Position numbers and translations under genes: made by a program. A stretch of 64,000 nt of DNA from Lindgomyces ingoldianus (lineage: Eukaryota; Ascomycota; Dothideomycetes; Pleosporales; Lindgomycetaceae): the NCBI RefSeq assembly GCF_010093535.1, contig NW_022985171.1, positions 1,056,757 through 1,120,756 on the forward strand, in the 5' to 3' direction. The notes under the pieces are model-generated. The model did no database searches and had not been told where the DNA came from. It worked only from the letters and a program-made list of their open reading frames with translations. Below, one piece after another: positions 45,161 through 58,777 of this stretch (position 1 is the first letter of the stretch; every line of letters starts with the position of its first letter).

Positions 45161-47168
45161 CTTGACTGACGAAAAGCTCGAGCGCGCTTCAATTTTTCTT
45201 CTAGCGAATAACTTGCCCGTTTCCTGGCTTATCAGGCGAGGCGTCCTTCTTCCGGTCAAAGGGCGCTGGGTACTGGAGACTTTTATGTACGAGCACAAAC
45301 ACGCACCGATGCACCCAACAGAGCAGGAAATGTGTACAGGTGCCAATCAACGCACAGCACGTAGTAGCACCTGAGTCGCGTGAGGGCCAGGAAAAACGAT
45401 GAGCAAGTGCGATGCAAGTGCTGGGGGACAGGTGCTTTTAGGTCTTGACAGCGAATACAATTGATTGAAATAGGAGCGTGGGATATATGCGTCGTTAAGA
45501 TGCGTGGCCAGCGAATCCACCAGCGTCGGTCAGCAAATTCTGAGCTGTACACCCCATATGTATGTACTCGGCTTATGCGAACGGGTATCAAGCCTCAATA
45601 GCCCTGCAGGAACTGGGAGACCACCTTGGATGTTCCGTCTCAGGATCCCCCAGGGCGTCGAATACCAGCTGGTCGACCACGTTGGGCCATGCGTTGTCTC
45701 AAGGGACTGCCTGGTCATGATAGCCATGTTGCAAATCACCGCCTACTCAATTTGCGCCCAACCAACGTGTGGGCATCCAGCGCGGCGGCATGAGATGAAA
45801 GGCATATCGCTATGCCGGGGAGAGGGAAGGGAAGGGGGACCGGGGCGGTTGATGCGTTGTCGGGTCCAGCATCGTCCACAAAGGGATCTTTGCAGATTGG
45901 CGAGTGAAAAACTGCTGGGCTCGACCCTCGACCTTTTTGACGTGCACAATACACCCAATTCGCGTAAAGCTTGTCCTATCCGCAGCACTGCACTCTTCTA
46001 ACATCCCATCCCATCGTCCGCGTTTACGAAAGCCACTTATTTCTTTTCCTCAGCGAATCCTCGCCTCTCAATCGCTACCCCTCTCTACATTCTCATTACC
46101 GTTGAAAAGCGCTCACACAATCCCCTAAAAAAGCAAAGCTGTTTCACAGAAAAGAGAGAACCGAGGTGCGCCAACGGCAAACATGCTTCGAAAATCATCA
46201 GACGACCACAACACCGACAGCGGACAGCTGTCACTGCATGCTATACGTGTTATACAGAGTCCGCATGCCCCACGCATACACGCTGCATATCTGCGCGAAC
46301 GGTAATCAAAATCTGCGTCTGAATCGGGACGCGGGCGGAATGGTGCAACCGCGGGAACGTTGGAACTGCGGGAGTTACATGTACACCTCGCTCCAACGGC
46401 TTGCCACCATCATCCTGAGGCCATGTTTCAAGCATGGATGCAAATCAAATCATAATTACAGAGTACTGTTGAGAGCAGAAAGAATTGGCTCAACCCATTG
46501 GCTCAGAAAACATTTGATCAATTCTGCCGTAAACTTCGTCCATTGTTGCTATGTACTTTGGTAGTCTCACTCCGCCAGAAGTTTCGAGTTTCAAGTACCG
46601 CTGCTCCGAAACCCATCACACAACGTCACATCGTCACATGTCTGGCGGCAAAAGCCATCAGCAAAGCGCTTGACGTCTGCTACACGACCAAATTATTCAT
46701 ATACCCAAAGTAGGAAATCGATAAATCCAAAAGGAACCCTTCTCGCGGCCTAACATTGAATATCTATGATCGTGATTGATGATATCAACGCAGCCCACTC
46801 CTTCCCAAAAACGCCGTGATTATGCAATACTGGTGCGAAGAGACCCGTAACCAAGTCGCCAGTCTATCCAAAGATATACTGTGTGGAGAAGCAATAGCTG
46901 AAGCATGAGCAGGAAGGAAACGCCATGAGGGGAATAAAAACAAAAACCTAGAAAGGAGCAACACCTGTTTTTGGCCAAGAAAAGGAAAGTAGATGGGGAT
47001 AAGGGAAGGAGAGTGTGCTCAGGGCTGGTTGGAGGGCTTCGATCCTGATGGTCCAGACCTTAAGAATCCTCCAACAATGTCGTTGCTCCTGCTGTGTCGA
47101 TGTTTCCGCTCCTTCAGTCTCCTTTTCCCTGATAAAACTGCGTCAGCGTGGGACTCGCAGAGGAGAAA
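45161..47168. promoter_or_regulatory. Coiled-coil gene promoter and RING gene 3' region
   Basis: About 2 kb with only chance open frames on both strands. The left side carries the promoter and leader of the coiled-coil gene; the right few hundred bases are the 3' region of the RING gene. I see no domain-bearing frame, tRNA or repeat of note. Confidence 0.5.
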
Positions 47169-48719
47169 TCACCTCGGAGGCCCAAACCAACCCCTCCGCA
47201 ACCGTTCTCCAAAGCCTCCCCCCGAGTGACTCTCGTCGCCTGACACTGGGCCACTGTGACTGCTCGATGCTCCCTGGTCTTGGTTTGGTGCAGGATGATG
47301 TGGGGAGTCAGGAAGAAGGAACGGGTGTTCAGGTGTTCCATCCCCTGTAGCGCCAGCAAAGGCCCCAGGCATTTGTGGATTGCTTGCATTAGCTTCCGAT
47401 GCGCCACCACTATTGTCGTTTGACGAGTTCGCCGAGTTTTCGCTTGTTTTTGTGATTCCGTGTCGGCAGTGGGGACAAGTGTCGTGCTCACTAAGCCACA
47501 TCGCAACGCAAGGGTGGTGGAACCAATGGTGACATGGCAGCTCCGTCACTTCTTCTCCGATGAGCACTTCCTCCATGCAGATGCTGCACTCTGCACGGCC
47601 TTCGGGGCCAAGCATTTCAACAGTGACTGGTTTCCTGGGTAACGAATTGATATCGTCTTGGGAAGCGGGTCCTGGGGCATTTCCGGTAGCGTTTTGCTCC
47701 ATGAGTTGTGAAATGATGCGGTCTAGAGCCTCCTGTGAATAAACAAAGTCGCCGGCTGCGGCATTTCCAGGCATCATTTGGGATAATAAAGCTAGCAGAG
47801 GATTGAAGTGCACGTGTGGATCATTACCCGGGGCTTGAGGGTCGTGATTGTGCTGACCGGGAGGTTCTCCAAAAGCAGCCATGAGACCAATGAGGACACT
47901 ATCACACAAGTTAGTAATTTGTTATCGTGAGAGATTGCCACTACATACTTATTTAGCTCGTCCATAGGCTCCAGTTGTGGCCCAGGATGATCTGCATCGC
48001 GAGGATACAGTCGAGCACTTGAAGTATAATGGAATCTAGATTCACCGAGTGTTACCCTAGGCCCTGACCCCAAAGAAGTCCCCGGCGTAGGCTGTCCTTG
48101 AGAAGACTGGCCATCTTGACCCTGTGGTTGGGAGCGAGGTCGAGCACCACCAATTATGCTGTTCAGCATCGAAGCAAAGGGTCCGATCGGTGGATTCCCG
48201 GCATTCTGGTTGCCACCACCACCCCGGTTTGGAGAAATTGTTCGATATATCGTGCCAGTTACAGCGAATCTGCCTGGCCCCACCTGGCGCCACTGAAGGT
48301 TGCTAATATCTCCTTCCTCTGGGTCGTTATGGTCCCGGAATGGATTGTGGTGAGCAAGGGGATGGTCGTGCGGGTTGGGTGGAGCCTCTTCGAGAGACGG
48401 TATCGAATCACCGTCTTCTGCGTGTTCGTTGTGGCCGGGCATCTCGTCGTCTCGCGGGTCATGGTCTTCCTCGATCTGTCGGATCAACAAGTTAGCAGGT
48501 TGTCCGAGACATTGGTCGAATACCGCAGCCTTATGGAAGCAAGGCACAGAGACATTTGCCTTAACTTACAATTTCCGTAAAATCAGAACCACACTCTGGG
48601 CAAGTCAAGCCATGCTCATCCCTGAACCACTCGTCGCGACATTCGTGACAATACATCATATCGCGATGGGCGGGTGTCGGCGTCCGGTCCGCGTGCGCCT
48701 GGCCATCTGAGTGATCCAT
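47169..48719 (-). CDS. RING-H2 E3 ubiquitin ligase with N-terminal zinc ribbon (RNF115/126-like)
   Basis: Exons 48719-48570, 48475-47949 and 47898-47169 join to 1407 nt, 468 aa. Residues 24-43 form a C4 zinc ribbon (YCHECRDEW, LTCPECGSDF), as in RNF115/RNF126. The catalytic RING-H2 is complete: C330-x2-C333-x14-C348-x-H350-x2-H353-x2-C356-x10-C367-x2-C370 (CSICMEEV, LPCHHWFHHPC, CPHC). The linker is acidic then Gly/Gln/Pro-rich; the tail is Ser/Gly/His-rich and ends RRGWFGPPR. In animals such proteins use the N-terminal finger to bind ubiquitin or BAG6 and act in protein quality control and trafficking; in fungi the substrate is unknown. No membrane segment, so likely cytosolic. Both introns have strong GTAAGT/GTATGT donors. 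Confidence 0.93.
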
Positions 48720-49842
48720 GGCGAAATGGAGGGGTATTCAAAAAAGGGTTGTTGGAGAGGACTAGGGAGTGGAGTGGCGGCCGAGGGATATCAGCGGAGG
48801 AAGTCGCTACCTAGCGTTGGCGTGCTTATGAGGTGGTGTGTCTAAGCACTGGGGCTTTTGACGTTCAGCGTGATGATGGATAGAGGTCTTGTCATGCGCC
48901 TCTTTCCAGTGACCGGGAGAGGTGTTGTGGCTCTCACTGCGGCTGCTGGAAAATACAAATGACCAAGGTCGGAAAAGAGGCGGGTGTAATGTAGAAGAGG
49001 AAGAAATGCCGTAGTTGGCAGTGCCCTGTGGTGAGTCTGGAGTTGGTACGTTCTTTGGTGAGGCTTCTGGCAATAAATGACGTTTCCTTGATCGTCGGAG
49101 GTGCGATTGGCCGACTTGCTCCGACCGTTCTCAAGACACTCTCAGAAAATCGGGAATAAATAGAAGGTCGGCCACCACTATCAAAGAGGCCTGTTTAGGT
49201 TTTACGCAAGCAGAGCGAGTAGTCGTTTCTTCTGACTCTTTCGTTTGAGTCGGCCACATGGTCCACATTTCTAGTGAGTACTTTCTTTGAGCTTCCATCA
49301 AGTTCTCTGTCATATTACTCAACAGCGACGCGGCATGTTACACGTGTTTCCCGACTTCAACCGGGGGATACGTATGAAGCACGTATACTTGAAGGCAGAA
49401 GCTGTGAAGCATGTCTTAGTCCATGCTTGCGACAATCCCGAACTGTTTGATTTCCCACACGATCAGCCGAATCTACCACCTGTTGTCACATCCGAAGGAA
49501 CATGAGAATGATCTGATTTGGGACAAAATAAACTTCATGTTTACCTTCTCCCTGAGTTTGGTCAGAGGGTTAATAGATCGCGTCTACCGTGATTATGATC
49601 TATGGTATGCGATAACATCTGTATGCGCAAATACTTGACAGGCCACGAGGATACTATACAATCTACGACACATGATTAGTCCATCAACTCCCCTACAAGA
49701 TCCTTAAGGATTTCCATGTATCTTCAGAGTCTCCATCCCATCCAAAACCTCATTCCCTTCTTCATTGCCAAGTCCAATACCTATTTATCCCACACTCATC
49801 AACTACTGTCCTTCATATACAAATAATCCCGTATGCCCATCT
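48720..49842. promoter_or_regulatory. RING gene promoter and FIS1 3' region
   Basis: 1.1 kb with no supported gene. The part next to 48720 is the RING gene promoter. A/T content rises toward FIS1. Short open frames near 49287-49638 have no recognisable content. Confidence 0.5.
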
Positions 49843-50450
<608 letters not shown>

Positions 50451-50870
50451 TTTGCCGTCGTAGTAGAGCTTGCTCTAGTTGCAGGAGGTCTAAGAGAGAG
50501 AGAGGTTGAGGTGCGGTGGTGAAAAGACGCAATTATGGTACAATATACCCAGGCGGCAGGGATGCACCACAATGTCTCGTGAAAAGTCGCGGGTGACGTA
50601 CGTCAGGTTCTCGTGGCCAAAATTCGGGGCAGGCCTGTGCCACATACGCCACACTTGCCGCCAAGTCGCCGTTGCCCAGTCCAACTTGCCCTGCGCGCTA
50701 GACGCTCGGGCCATGCAAACAACCCGCATCAACACCAAGCTTCCATCACGACTTTCTCCGCCTTCAATATTCACTACAGTTCACTAAACACCTTGCGCTC
50801 CGCCGAATAGCCTTCCTAAGCCCTCGGATTCTCTTCATATCATCTACACGACTTAGCCTCAACAGTTAAT
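50451..50870. promoter_or_regulatory. Divergent promoter FIS1 / SPC24
   Basis: 420 bp between outward-facing start codons. The main visible signal is the perfect palindrome TGACGTACGTCA at 50594-50605. The SPC24-proximal side is C/T-rich. Confidence 0.6.
50594..50605. promoter_or_regulatory. 12-bp perfect palindrome TGACGTACGTCA
   Basis: It contains two overlapping CRE/AP-1-like half sites (TGACGT and ACGTCA) spaced as in bZIP targets, about 145 bp upstream of FIS1 and 265 bp upstream of SPC24. A bZIP or ATF/CREB-type site is the likely reading, by sequence only. Confidence 0.4.
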
Positions 50871-51595
50871 ATGCTCCTCGACGAAGACCCCGCGGCCGTA
50901 TGTTCCCACCCATCGCCTCATGTTTTCATATTCTTCTTACTAACAATCCCCCCCTCCTCAGCTCATAGCTCAGTGTACCAAAAACTTTAAATCTGACCCG
51001 GATCACTCCTCCCTCCTCCGAATCTCCGATTCTCTTGCCACCCTCTCCCAATTCCGAACGCAACACCTCGCCTCTCTCCAAACGACACTCTCAAAACTCT
51101 CGCGCCAGCACCAAACACTCTCCTCGACGCACAACCTCACTCTTTCGCAACACAACCCGACAAACCATGCGAGCGAGATCCTGCGGCTTGATACCGAAAA
51201 ATTCAAGATCGCGAAACAGGCGAGTGATTTGGAGATTGAGGGTGAGAGACTGCAGTCGGAGTTAGGGAGGTTAGGGGGGGTGTTAGGGGAGCTGGATGAG
51301 GAAGGGGTGGAGGGCGCAGCGGAGAGAGAGAGGTTGCCGGAGGAGGATGCTACGGTGTAAGTTCATGGATGAGGACTGAATGCGAATGGTAGATGGAGTG
51401 AGAGCTAATCTAGTGAACAGGCTTAAGCTAAAAGTCTACCGCACGCTTGGTATCGATGTCGAAGCCGATGCGATGACGGGACAGTATAGTAAGGCTGTGA
51501 TCCGAAATGCGGCGAAGGGGGATGTGCATGTTGTGAATATCGATCCGAAGTTCTCGAGGCACTTCTATACGAATTACTTCTGGAGGACGATGTAA
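50871..51595 (+). CDS. SPC24: Kinetochore protein SPC24
   Basis: Exons 50871-50897, 50962-51356 and 51421-51595 join to 597 nt, 198 aa. The N-terminal two thirds is coiled coil (LLRISDSLATLSQFRTQHLA, HQTLSSTHNLTLSQHN, ASDLEIEGERLQSELGRLGG). The last about 60 residues form the globular RWD-like domain of Spc24 (LKLKVYRTLGIDVEADAMTG, ending FSRHFYTNYFWRTM). Spc24 pairs with Spc25 in the NDC80 complex and binds the inner kinetochore. The start MLLDEDPAA followed by LIAQCTKNFKSDPD matches the fungal family well. Length is normal (about 190-220 aa). Confidence 0.94.
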
Positions 51596-52167
51596 GGATG
51601 CTAGGATGTCACGGATACCGGCTAGGACGGATGTAACGAAGTGAAATGAGGGGTCTAGGGCGTGTGTATTTGATAGTTGTCGCTGGCTAGCGTGGAGATG
51701 GGTATGATTACAGGAGTACGGGCCCCGACAAGAGATACCTGGCGTTCTAGGTCAATGATCACGTTACCTTGCTATGCGTTTGCTGCTAAGACTGTCAAAG
51801 GAAACGGAAACAAGTATTCTTATATCATCAATCCGATCAATCACATCGCAAATGAAGAGAACAAATCGCGACTACCACATAATCGTACCATATTGCCCAT
51901 AACCATCAAATCATCCTAACCCACCACCGTATCTAACACTCTCAGCAAACGTACACTCAGTATGAACCACATCTCACCCACCACGTACGACCTCATACCC
52001 ATCCCTATTTCCGAATCAATCAATGAGCCAGCAACTCGAACAAGAGAGCAACATCAGCAAAGACGATCCGGCTCGACCGCTACCAGCCATCCGTACACAT
52101 ACATCACTCACTCCACCAACATCTTCATCAGCAGCGTCGGAAATCGTCGTCCAGAAACGTCACCCAT
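51596..52167. other. Convergent 3' intergenic region
   Basis: 572 bp between SPC24 and the GYF gene, tail to tail. No gene is supported. It is A/T-rich at 51810-51920. Confidence 0.55.
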
Positions 52168-55100
52168 CTACCTCTTACTCCCCTTCTTCTTTGCAGCAAC
52201 CACCTTAAAATTCCCCGAATCCAATCCCCCACCCTGCTGCTGACCACTCTGGCCACCTTTCTTCGCAACCTCACTCCAACCCCCACTACCCGCTTTAGGA
52301 TCACTCGGGCTAGGCGTGGTCGTAGAGTCCACAATACCCTTATCAGCCAGCTTGCGCCTCCTCAAGAATTCCTCTGCAAAGTGACGAGAGTCGAGGGTGT
52401 TGGAAGCAGAGTGGACGGATTCGGTGATGAGTTCGATATCAGGGGGAAAACTGAGGAGGGAGGCGACAAATTCATCGGCTATTATAAGGGTTAGTACATA
52501 TGTAGAAGTAGTGGAAAGAAGGAAGAAGGCCTACCATTGATATTCTTGTTCAAATCAGGACGCAATTCTCCAACGGCCCACTTGCGGAATTCCTCCTCTG
52601 CGTTCGCTTTACCTGCAAGCTGGGTTCCCAGTGTAGTGCTACGTGGTATAGGAGCCTTCTTGACCGCGGGGGGAGCAATACTAGTGCTGGTAGAGCGAAC
52701 CGCTGGTGGTGGTCCACTAGGTAATCCAACCGGGGGCTTGGCCTTTCCACTTGCACCAACAGTAGTCCAAGCGCCACCGACACTCGGCTGGGTGGGAGTG
52801 TGCTTGCTTGCAAGGTCCGCATACCTCTTCCCGGAGGAGAGGCCCTGGTTGGAGGCTCCAAAAGCGTTTACAGCACTAGCGGTAGCAGCAGCAGCAGCAG
52901 CACGCTGCTTACGAGCTTCCTCCTCCTTCTGGATCTGCTGAAGCGTCTTTTTTGTAGCGGTGCCCTGTTGACTGGGAGCTTTGCCAGCAAGGGGCTTAGC
53001 CCATGCGGATTGACTTGCTCCACCTGGGGTTATTGGAGATGCACCGCTTGCCCAGGTTGAACTTGAGGGAAGTCCAGGCTGGGCTGCAGGAGATTGTGCT
53101 TGCGCAGCCAACTCTTGTTGAAGAGCTTGGCGACGAGCAGCTGCGGCAATCTCTTCGCGTTCGGCAGCTTTCCTTGCTTCGGCTTCCTGTATCTCTTTGA
53201 GAGAGGGTCCTCGAGGAGCCTCGGTAGGTTCCTTTGCCCACGGAGCGATTGAGGCACTTGGAGTCTCGGCAGAAGGTGTTTCAGACCGAGATCGGGATTC
53301 ACCGGCAAGGGAATCAGCGATTATCGGCTTCCTCTGAGCGGCGGGAGCCGGAAGAGGGGATTGAGAAGGAGGCGGAGGAAATGGGTGAATAGCTTGATCA
53401 ACTTTTGCCCACGGAGATTGAGGTACGGGGGATTGCTTGGCAGATGCGGCCTTCTGTACTTGCTCTGTAAGAGATAGAGGCTCTGCCTTGAATGTAGCAG
53501 GATCTTGCGTACTGGAGACCAGTGGTTGACGCTGAGCCTTCGAAGATTCAGGTGAGATAGGCTCTTCGAGCTCAGCAGTAGGCGCAGATCGATTTCTAAT
53601 TATACCTTCTGAAGAGGGAGGTGCGGCGGATAGTTGGTCCATATCCGTTTGAACCCTCAGGTCGTGGAATTGTTGGAGGCGATCGGCAGTCACCTGAGCA
53701 GCTTGGTGGTCATTTGGTTGTACTCGCTGCAAAGCATCATGCTCGGCTTGCTCACGCTGCAATCGTGCGCGGTCATTGAGCATAGCGACGACCTGTTGGG
53801 CATGCGTATTAGATTCCGGCTGCTGTTGCCCAAAGGACATTGGCGCTGTACCGAAGGGGAGCTGACCAGTGCGGCCGAGATTGAGACGATCCATCATTCC
53901 CGGAATATCTTCTTCTCGAATATTGCCGAGCATACTATCCATGCCTGGCCCAATGGGTCCCAATCCTGGTACAGGTGCAGGCCCGGGCCTAAAGGAACTG
54001 TCAAAAAGACCTGGGACTGCAGGTCCTCCAGGGACAGGACCTTGGGTTGGGGAAGGCTGATAGCCTCCAGGAGATGTAATGCTGCCAAAGCTTGGCTGGC
54101 TATGGAGACTATGGGCACTGGAATGATGATGAAGTTGATTTGGGAGGATACCATGCGAACTCATCCCTAGTTGAGCCTGCTTAGCTAGGGCCTGTTGCTG
54201 CGCGGCAAGATGTTCCTTCTGACGTGCCATTAGGTATTGTTCTTCCTGCTTCCTCCTCTCCAGTGCATTCTGCTGATCTGCAGTAAGGGTTGTGCCAAAG
54301 CTAGGGAAGCTACCTGCAAAGGGAGGTTGAGCGCCTGCTGCTGCTCCTCCAGTTGCGGGGCCTGAGCCAGGCCAAATATTTCCAGGCTGGGTTGTCGGAG
54401 GGCCGTGAGGAATGCCAATTTGTGGGACGAGGAAGGGTTCGCGCGAGTTGCCTATCCTACGGATAAGCTGAGCAAGGGGTTCATATTCTGGATCTTCGAA
54501 TTTCTTCACCAATAGCTCGGGAGAGAAAAATCCAGCTTTGTACCAATCATGCATTTCAAGACCAGACCAAGGCCCCTGCGTGTTACCTTGAGGATCACGA
54601 TAAATCCATCTCATCCGATCAGGCATGACCATCGTACGTTGTTGCGGAGCAGGTGGTTGGCTAGAAGGACTACTCACGCTTGGGGTGGTTGTGGACGGCT
54701 GAGCGGTTCTAGTGGGATTGATATTTGGTTGAGCAGTAGAGGTAAGGATGGATGATTGAGTAGGTCCGGAGGATTGCATCATGCCATATGTAGAACCAAT
54801 GGGATCAGGCATTCCAATGTCAGTAGAGCGATTATCTCGATTGGCACTCTCGAGACCACCCGGAAAGTCTTCAAAAAAGCCGCGTCCAGTACGGAAGGGG
54901 CTGTCAGTGTCTCTCACAGGGATCGCACTTCCAGGAGCCTGGCTTCCAAAAGCGCCCCTGCCAAATGTGCCAGCTATACTGTGCTGCCGCTCACCTGTCG
55001 CAGAACCTTCATCAACCGACGGTCGATGTTGCTCTCCAGGGCGCATCTGGTCTTGCATGGCGGCAGGGAAGAGAGACCCAAGCTTGCTGCTACGGCCGAT

Positions 55101-57276
55101 CGTGCCAGTAGCCCCCAGAGCAGTCCCAGGTCCAAATAGTGAATTACTCCCCAGCCCTGCCAGGCTCGGCGATTGGAGTTCCCCGATAGATCCAAACATA
55201 CTATCGAATCCACCTCCGAGAGCCCTCTCTCTAACAGGAGTACCAATTGATTGTTGTCCGGGAGGCCAAGCGGAAGCACCACCCAAGCCAGGAAGGCCGC
55301 CAAGTCCCGGTATGCTTGGAAAGCCGCGGGAAGGTCCAGTGCTAGAAGTTTGACTACGATCACTTGCAGCGACCTCAAAGGGCGCAGAGGCTCGCCCAAG
55401 GCTACCGAGTCCACCAAACGAATGTAGTCCAGAGCCAGCCGAAGGGTCGACCTGGAAGCTGCCCATACCAGGAAAATGTGTGTTTTGAATATCAGATCCA
55501 TCCGTTTCCGCATCTTCGTTGTCAGTTCTGTCATGGTCTGGGCTCTGATATGGGTTGGTATCGGTGGGGCTCATTGGTTCGTGGCCATCCCCACCACTAC
55601 GATGTTGGGGAGTTTGATGAGGGAGATTATCTCTAGAATGGAATATGTCACGCAACCCAGTATTGTCGGATGTCATCCCAAACGCCGAGAAGCCAGTTTC
55701 GTCGCGCTGATCTTGTCTGTGAGGCGTACTGAATGTGCCAATACCTTGCAGGCGAGGTGGACTCATGTCCTGTCCACCGCCGAGGGCGGCGCTCCCTGCC
55801 CGAAGTTCTTCATCTGGAAAGGGGTCTGTATCGTTGCTCATCGGCCGGTTGGAGCGGGCTTCCATCCACGATGGCGTCTGTCTAGTGGATTCAGCCTCGC
55901 TCAGTTTCCCGAGATTACCCAACGAAGGCTTCTCTTTCGCCCCTCTATCCATATCCTCAGAGCTGCCTTTACTCATAAGTCCCTTGAATCTGCTCTCGCC
56001 ACGCACACTTCCGAAGCCGGGCCTCTTTTCAGATTGTGGATTAGCGAAGCTTCCAAATGCACCCATTGGAGAGAAGCCTCCTGACGGGGTCGTGGCAGGC
56101 CATGGCGAAGTCCCGGCGGTGGAGCTGAAGGGAGCGGTCGTAGTTCGCTTTAGGCTTCCAAACGGACCAGCATTTTCAGCCGCACCTTTTTCTTTGTCGC
56201 GCTCTTCAAAAGCACCTCCCGGGGCCGGTTCCTTGAAATCGGTTCGACGACGGACGAGAGCCGGAGGCGGGGTGACGGTGCTTGATTCTTCCCGTGAGAA
56301 CCTTGAGTTGCTGGCAGGGGATGCCAGTGTATTTGCAGGGAATGGGAAGGCCTCGTTGGTGTCACGGCGACGATTACCTGGCCGAGTGCTAGTGGGGGAC
56401 GACAAACTGAAGGGGGCGTTGCCGCTTTGAGAAATGGACGTCTTGCGCAAAGACAGGCCATCTTTCGGTGTACTGTCCTTTCCTGCGTTTTGGGTTGGGG
56501 GTTTCAGTGGCGAATTGACCGAGGAGGTGAAATGCTGCGCAAGCACAATGAATGTTAGACAAGGCCTAAAGGGAAAGGAACACGGCATACCTCTTTTTCC
56601 TCATCCGTCATCTGGGTCAAGCTGAGGGGCAATACGTCTCCGTCTCTATCCCAGCATAGGTCCACACCACCCTGACTCTCCCTACTGTGATCATCCCTTC
56701 GACCCCAGGTCGCGCTAGAGGCACCATTTGAAATATTTGGCTCCCAGCCACCAATGTAGAGGTTCGACAGCCCATCTTTAATCTCCTCCGATTCTCTCAG
56801 TCCGCGGAATAGTTGGGTAAGTTGATCCTTTGAGTATCGTGAGGGTTCGACAGTGCTCCCGTTGCGACCAGACTGGGCGTGGGGTGGCACATAGACGCCG
56901 GGGTTTGGCGTCGATGTGCTGAATGATGCGCTTCCTTCCCGAGAAGAGGCAGCAGCCGTTGAGCCAGACAGGGTGGGCGCATGTGATGGGCGTCGAAAAG
57001 TTTGCGTGGCACCATTGGCGCGTCGAGCCCTACGATTATAAGTATCATAAATCGCCAATAGAAAAACAGCATGGCTCCAATCAATGCGTTATAGCTAGTG
57101 CAAAGATGTATTGCGTAATTTTTTGCGTTGTGGGAGCCGCACAATGGTTTGGAGGAGTCGTGGAGGTGCGGAACAAAAAGTGTCATAGAGGGATGCACTT
57201 ACCAGTCCCCGCCCGAATCCATACGCGATGAGTTAGCATTGTTTCCTGCGGCCGCTGAAGCAAAAGTGGGAGCCAT
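52168..57276 (-). CDS. GYF-domain protein (SMY2/GIGYF-like)
   Basis: Exons 57276-57203, 57029-56591, 56534-52535 and 52478-52168 join to 4824 nt, 1607 aa. The only clear fold is a GYF domain at about residues 811-865: MRWIYRDPQGNTQGPWSGLE, MHDWYKAGFF, then PEYEPLAQLIRRIG. GYF domains bind proline-rich PPG-phi motifs (family knowledge). The usual GPF/GPY and GYF are GPW and GFF here. The rest is disordered: Gly/Ser/Pro/Phe-rich before the domain, Gln/Ala-rich and helical after it (about 1000-1450). The C-terminus (RKWAVGELRPDLNKNINADE, FVASLLSFPPDIELITESVH) is a short conserved helical module shared by fungal homologues. Yeast Smy2/Syh1 and animal GIGYF act in translation quality control and mRNA repression; the same role here is inferred. 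The start at 57276 gives MAPTFASAAAG. Confidence 0.93.
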
Positions 57277-58777
57277 GATCACGATGGGAAGTGGCTGTTG
57301 AGCAGAGAGCGTGCGTTCGAAGCCGGGGAAGTTCTGTGTCGTTGAACGCGGGAGCGGCGACAAAGGTACAAGGCACGGCGATGCAGGTGCAACGACGGAC
57401 AGTCGGTGGCAAGCTAGCAGCTGGATTGGTCTGAATGAATGCGGGTAGTATTATGGGACACCAGAGGGCGGGTTACGGGCTAATGAGAGGAGCGTCGAGA
57501 TCGAAGGTCGATGAAGGAGGTTTCGTTGCACCAAAAAGACCTTGAGCTCGATTGGAGGGCAGGCGAGCCGGGAGTCATGTGACTTAGCGAGGTTGTCCTC
57601 CACCAGCCATTTCATTTCACGAACGCGCCGCAACGCGACAACGCAGAGATGCCGCGATGGTAAAGATCGACCGCGTGCTTCGACCACGCTTCCTGAAGCT
57701 GCTGTTACCTCCTTCTTGCGCTGCGCAGCACCGCTGGGAAAGGGGCTACTGATCCCAGGTCCCAGTCAGTCCAAGCACTTCAAGGCCCGCAGCCGTATGA
57801 AAACCCTAGAACGCTTTCCTGCCCATCGTCAACGCTTTTGGTACGTCCGTTGACTGTCCGGCCGACAAACAACAACTTACACCATGCTTCCGACAAGCTT
57901 CCGACAACCCTCGTCAGAATTGTTGCTTGCTGTTCTTCTTCGTTTTGTCAAGCGTTTTCCGGTTCAGTCTTAAGTTCTTCAGCCTACTTCTCCGGATTAA
58001 CCTCGAGTCTTCTCACTTCAACCCTCTCCGCTCTCGTCCCATATCCGAGTATTTGTCAAAGTACTCGCTTACCCTTCTCCTTCTTGACCCTCAACATGTT
58101 TGCTCATGGCAATCTTCTCTGACGGCTGTCCTCCCCGCCCTGAGTTTGTCCGCTCGGCCTCTCCTCTATGTTTGCTCCCACGAGTGCCTTACGTCCGCAA
58201 CAGCTAGACGCAACCAATCAACTCTCGACTCAAAAATGCTTATGCAACCTTTTGCCCATCCCTACTTTGCAATCATTTACAGGCCGTAAATCCGGACTCC
58301 TGGGCCTTGCATACTGTGCCTTCCATTCATCTCGCCACACATGTTTCCTAAACCCCACAAAGATTACCGATACAACGGCAGTTAGGCGCTGTGACACCTG
58401 GCTGAATCCTGCCAAAATCCTGCTTCTCTTATAAAGGCAAGCTTGCAGCCCGCCGACGATTTGTCTGCTGTTTTACAATGGGTGTAACGAAGTGCTCTCT
58501 AATTACAGAGATATCAAGCTTTCTATCACCCCGTATTGTTTGCTACACGTACTACAATCGTCTATTAAGCTCTCTCGATAGCTTTCCGGTCAGTTGACAC
58601 TCTAGAGTCCCGCCACAGACTCTAAAGACTTGATTCCTGAGAAACCGGGACTTCTATTCTCAAGGCATTCATCCTGTCTCTTCACCACTCCACAGACTCG
58701 CGTAACCTTCATCAAATCTTCTTCAACGAACTTCCGACAGAGTGCTATAACTCACTACCACCCTCTTCGGCTTCTTG
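57277..58777. promoter_or_regulatory. Divergent region GYF gene / Arg-Tyr-Pro orphan
   Basis: 1.5 kb between outward-facing starts. No long frame or domain is present. From about 57900 to 58770 it is strongly C/T-rich with many short upstream ATGs, which looks like a long transcribed leader of the plus-strand gene. A short open frame at 57660 (31 codons, MVKIDRVLRPRFLKLLLPP) might be an upstream ORF. Confidence 0.5.
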
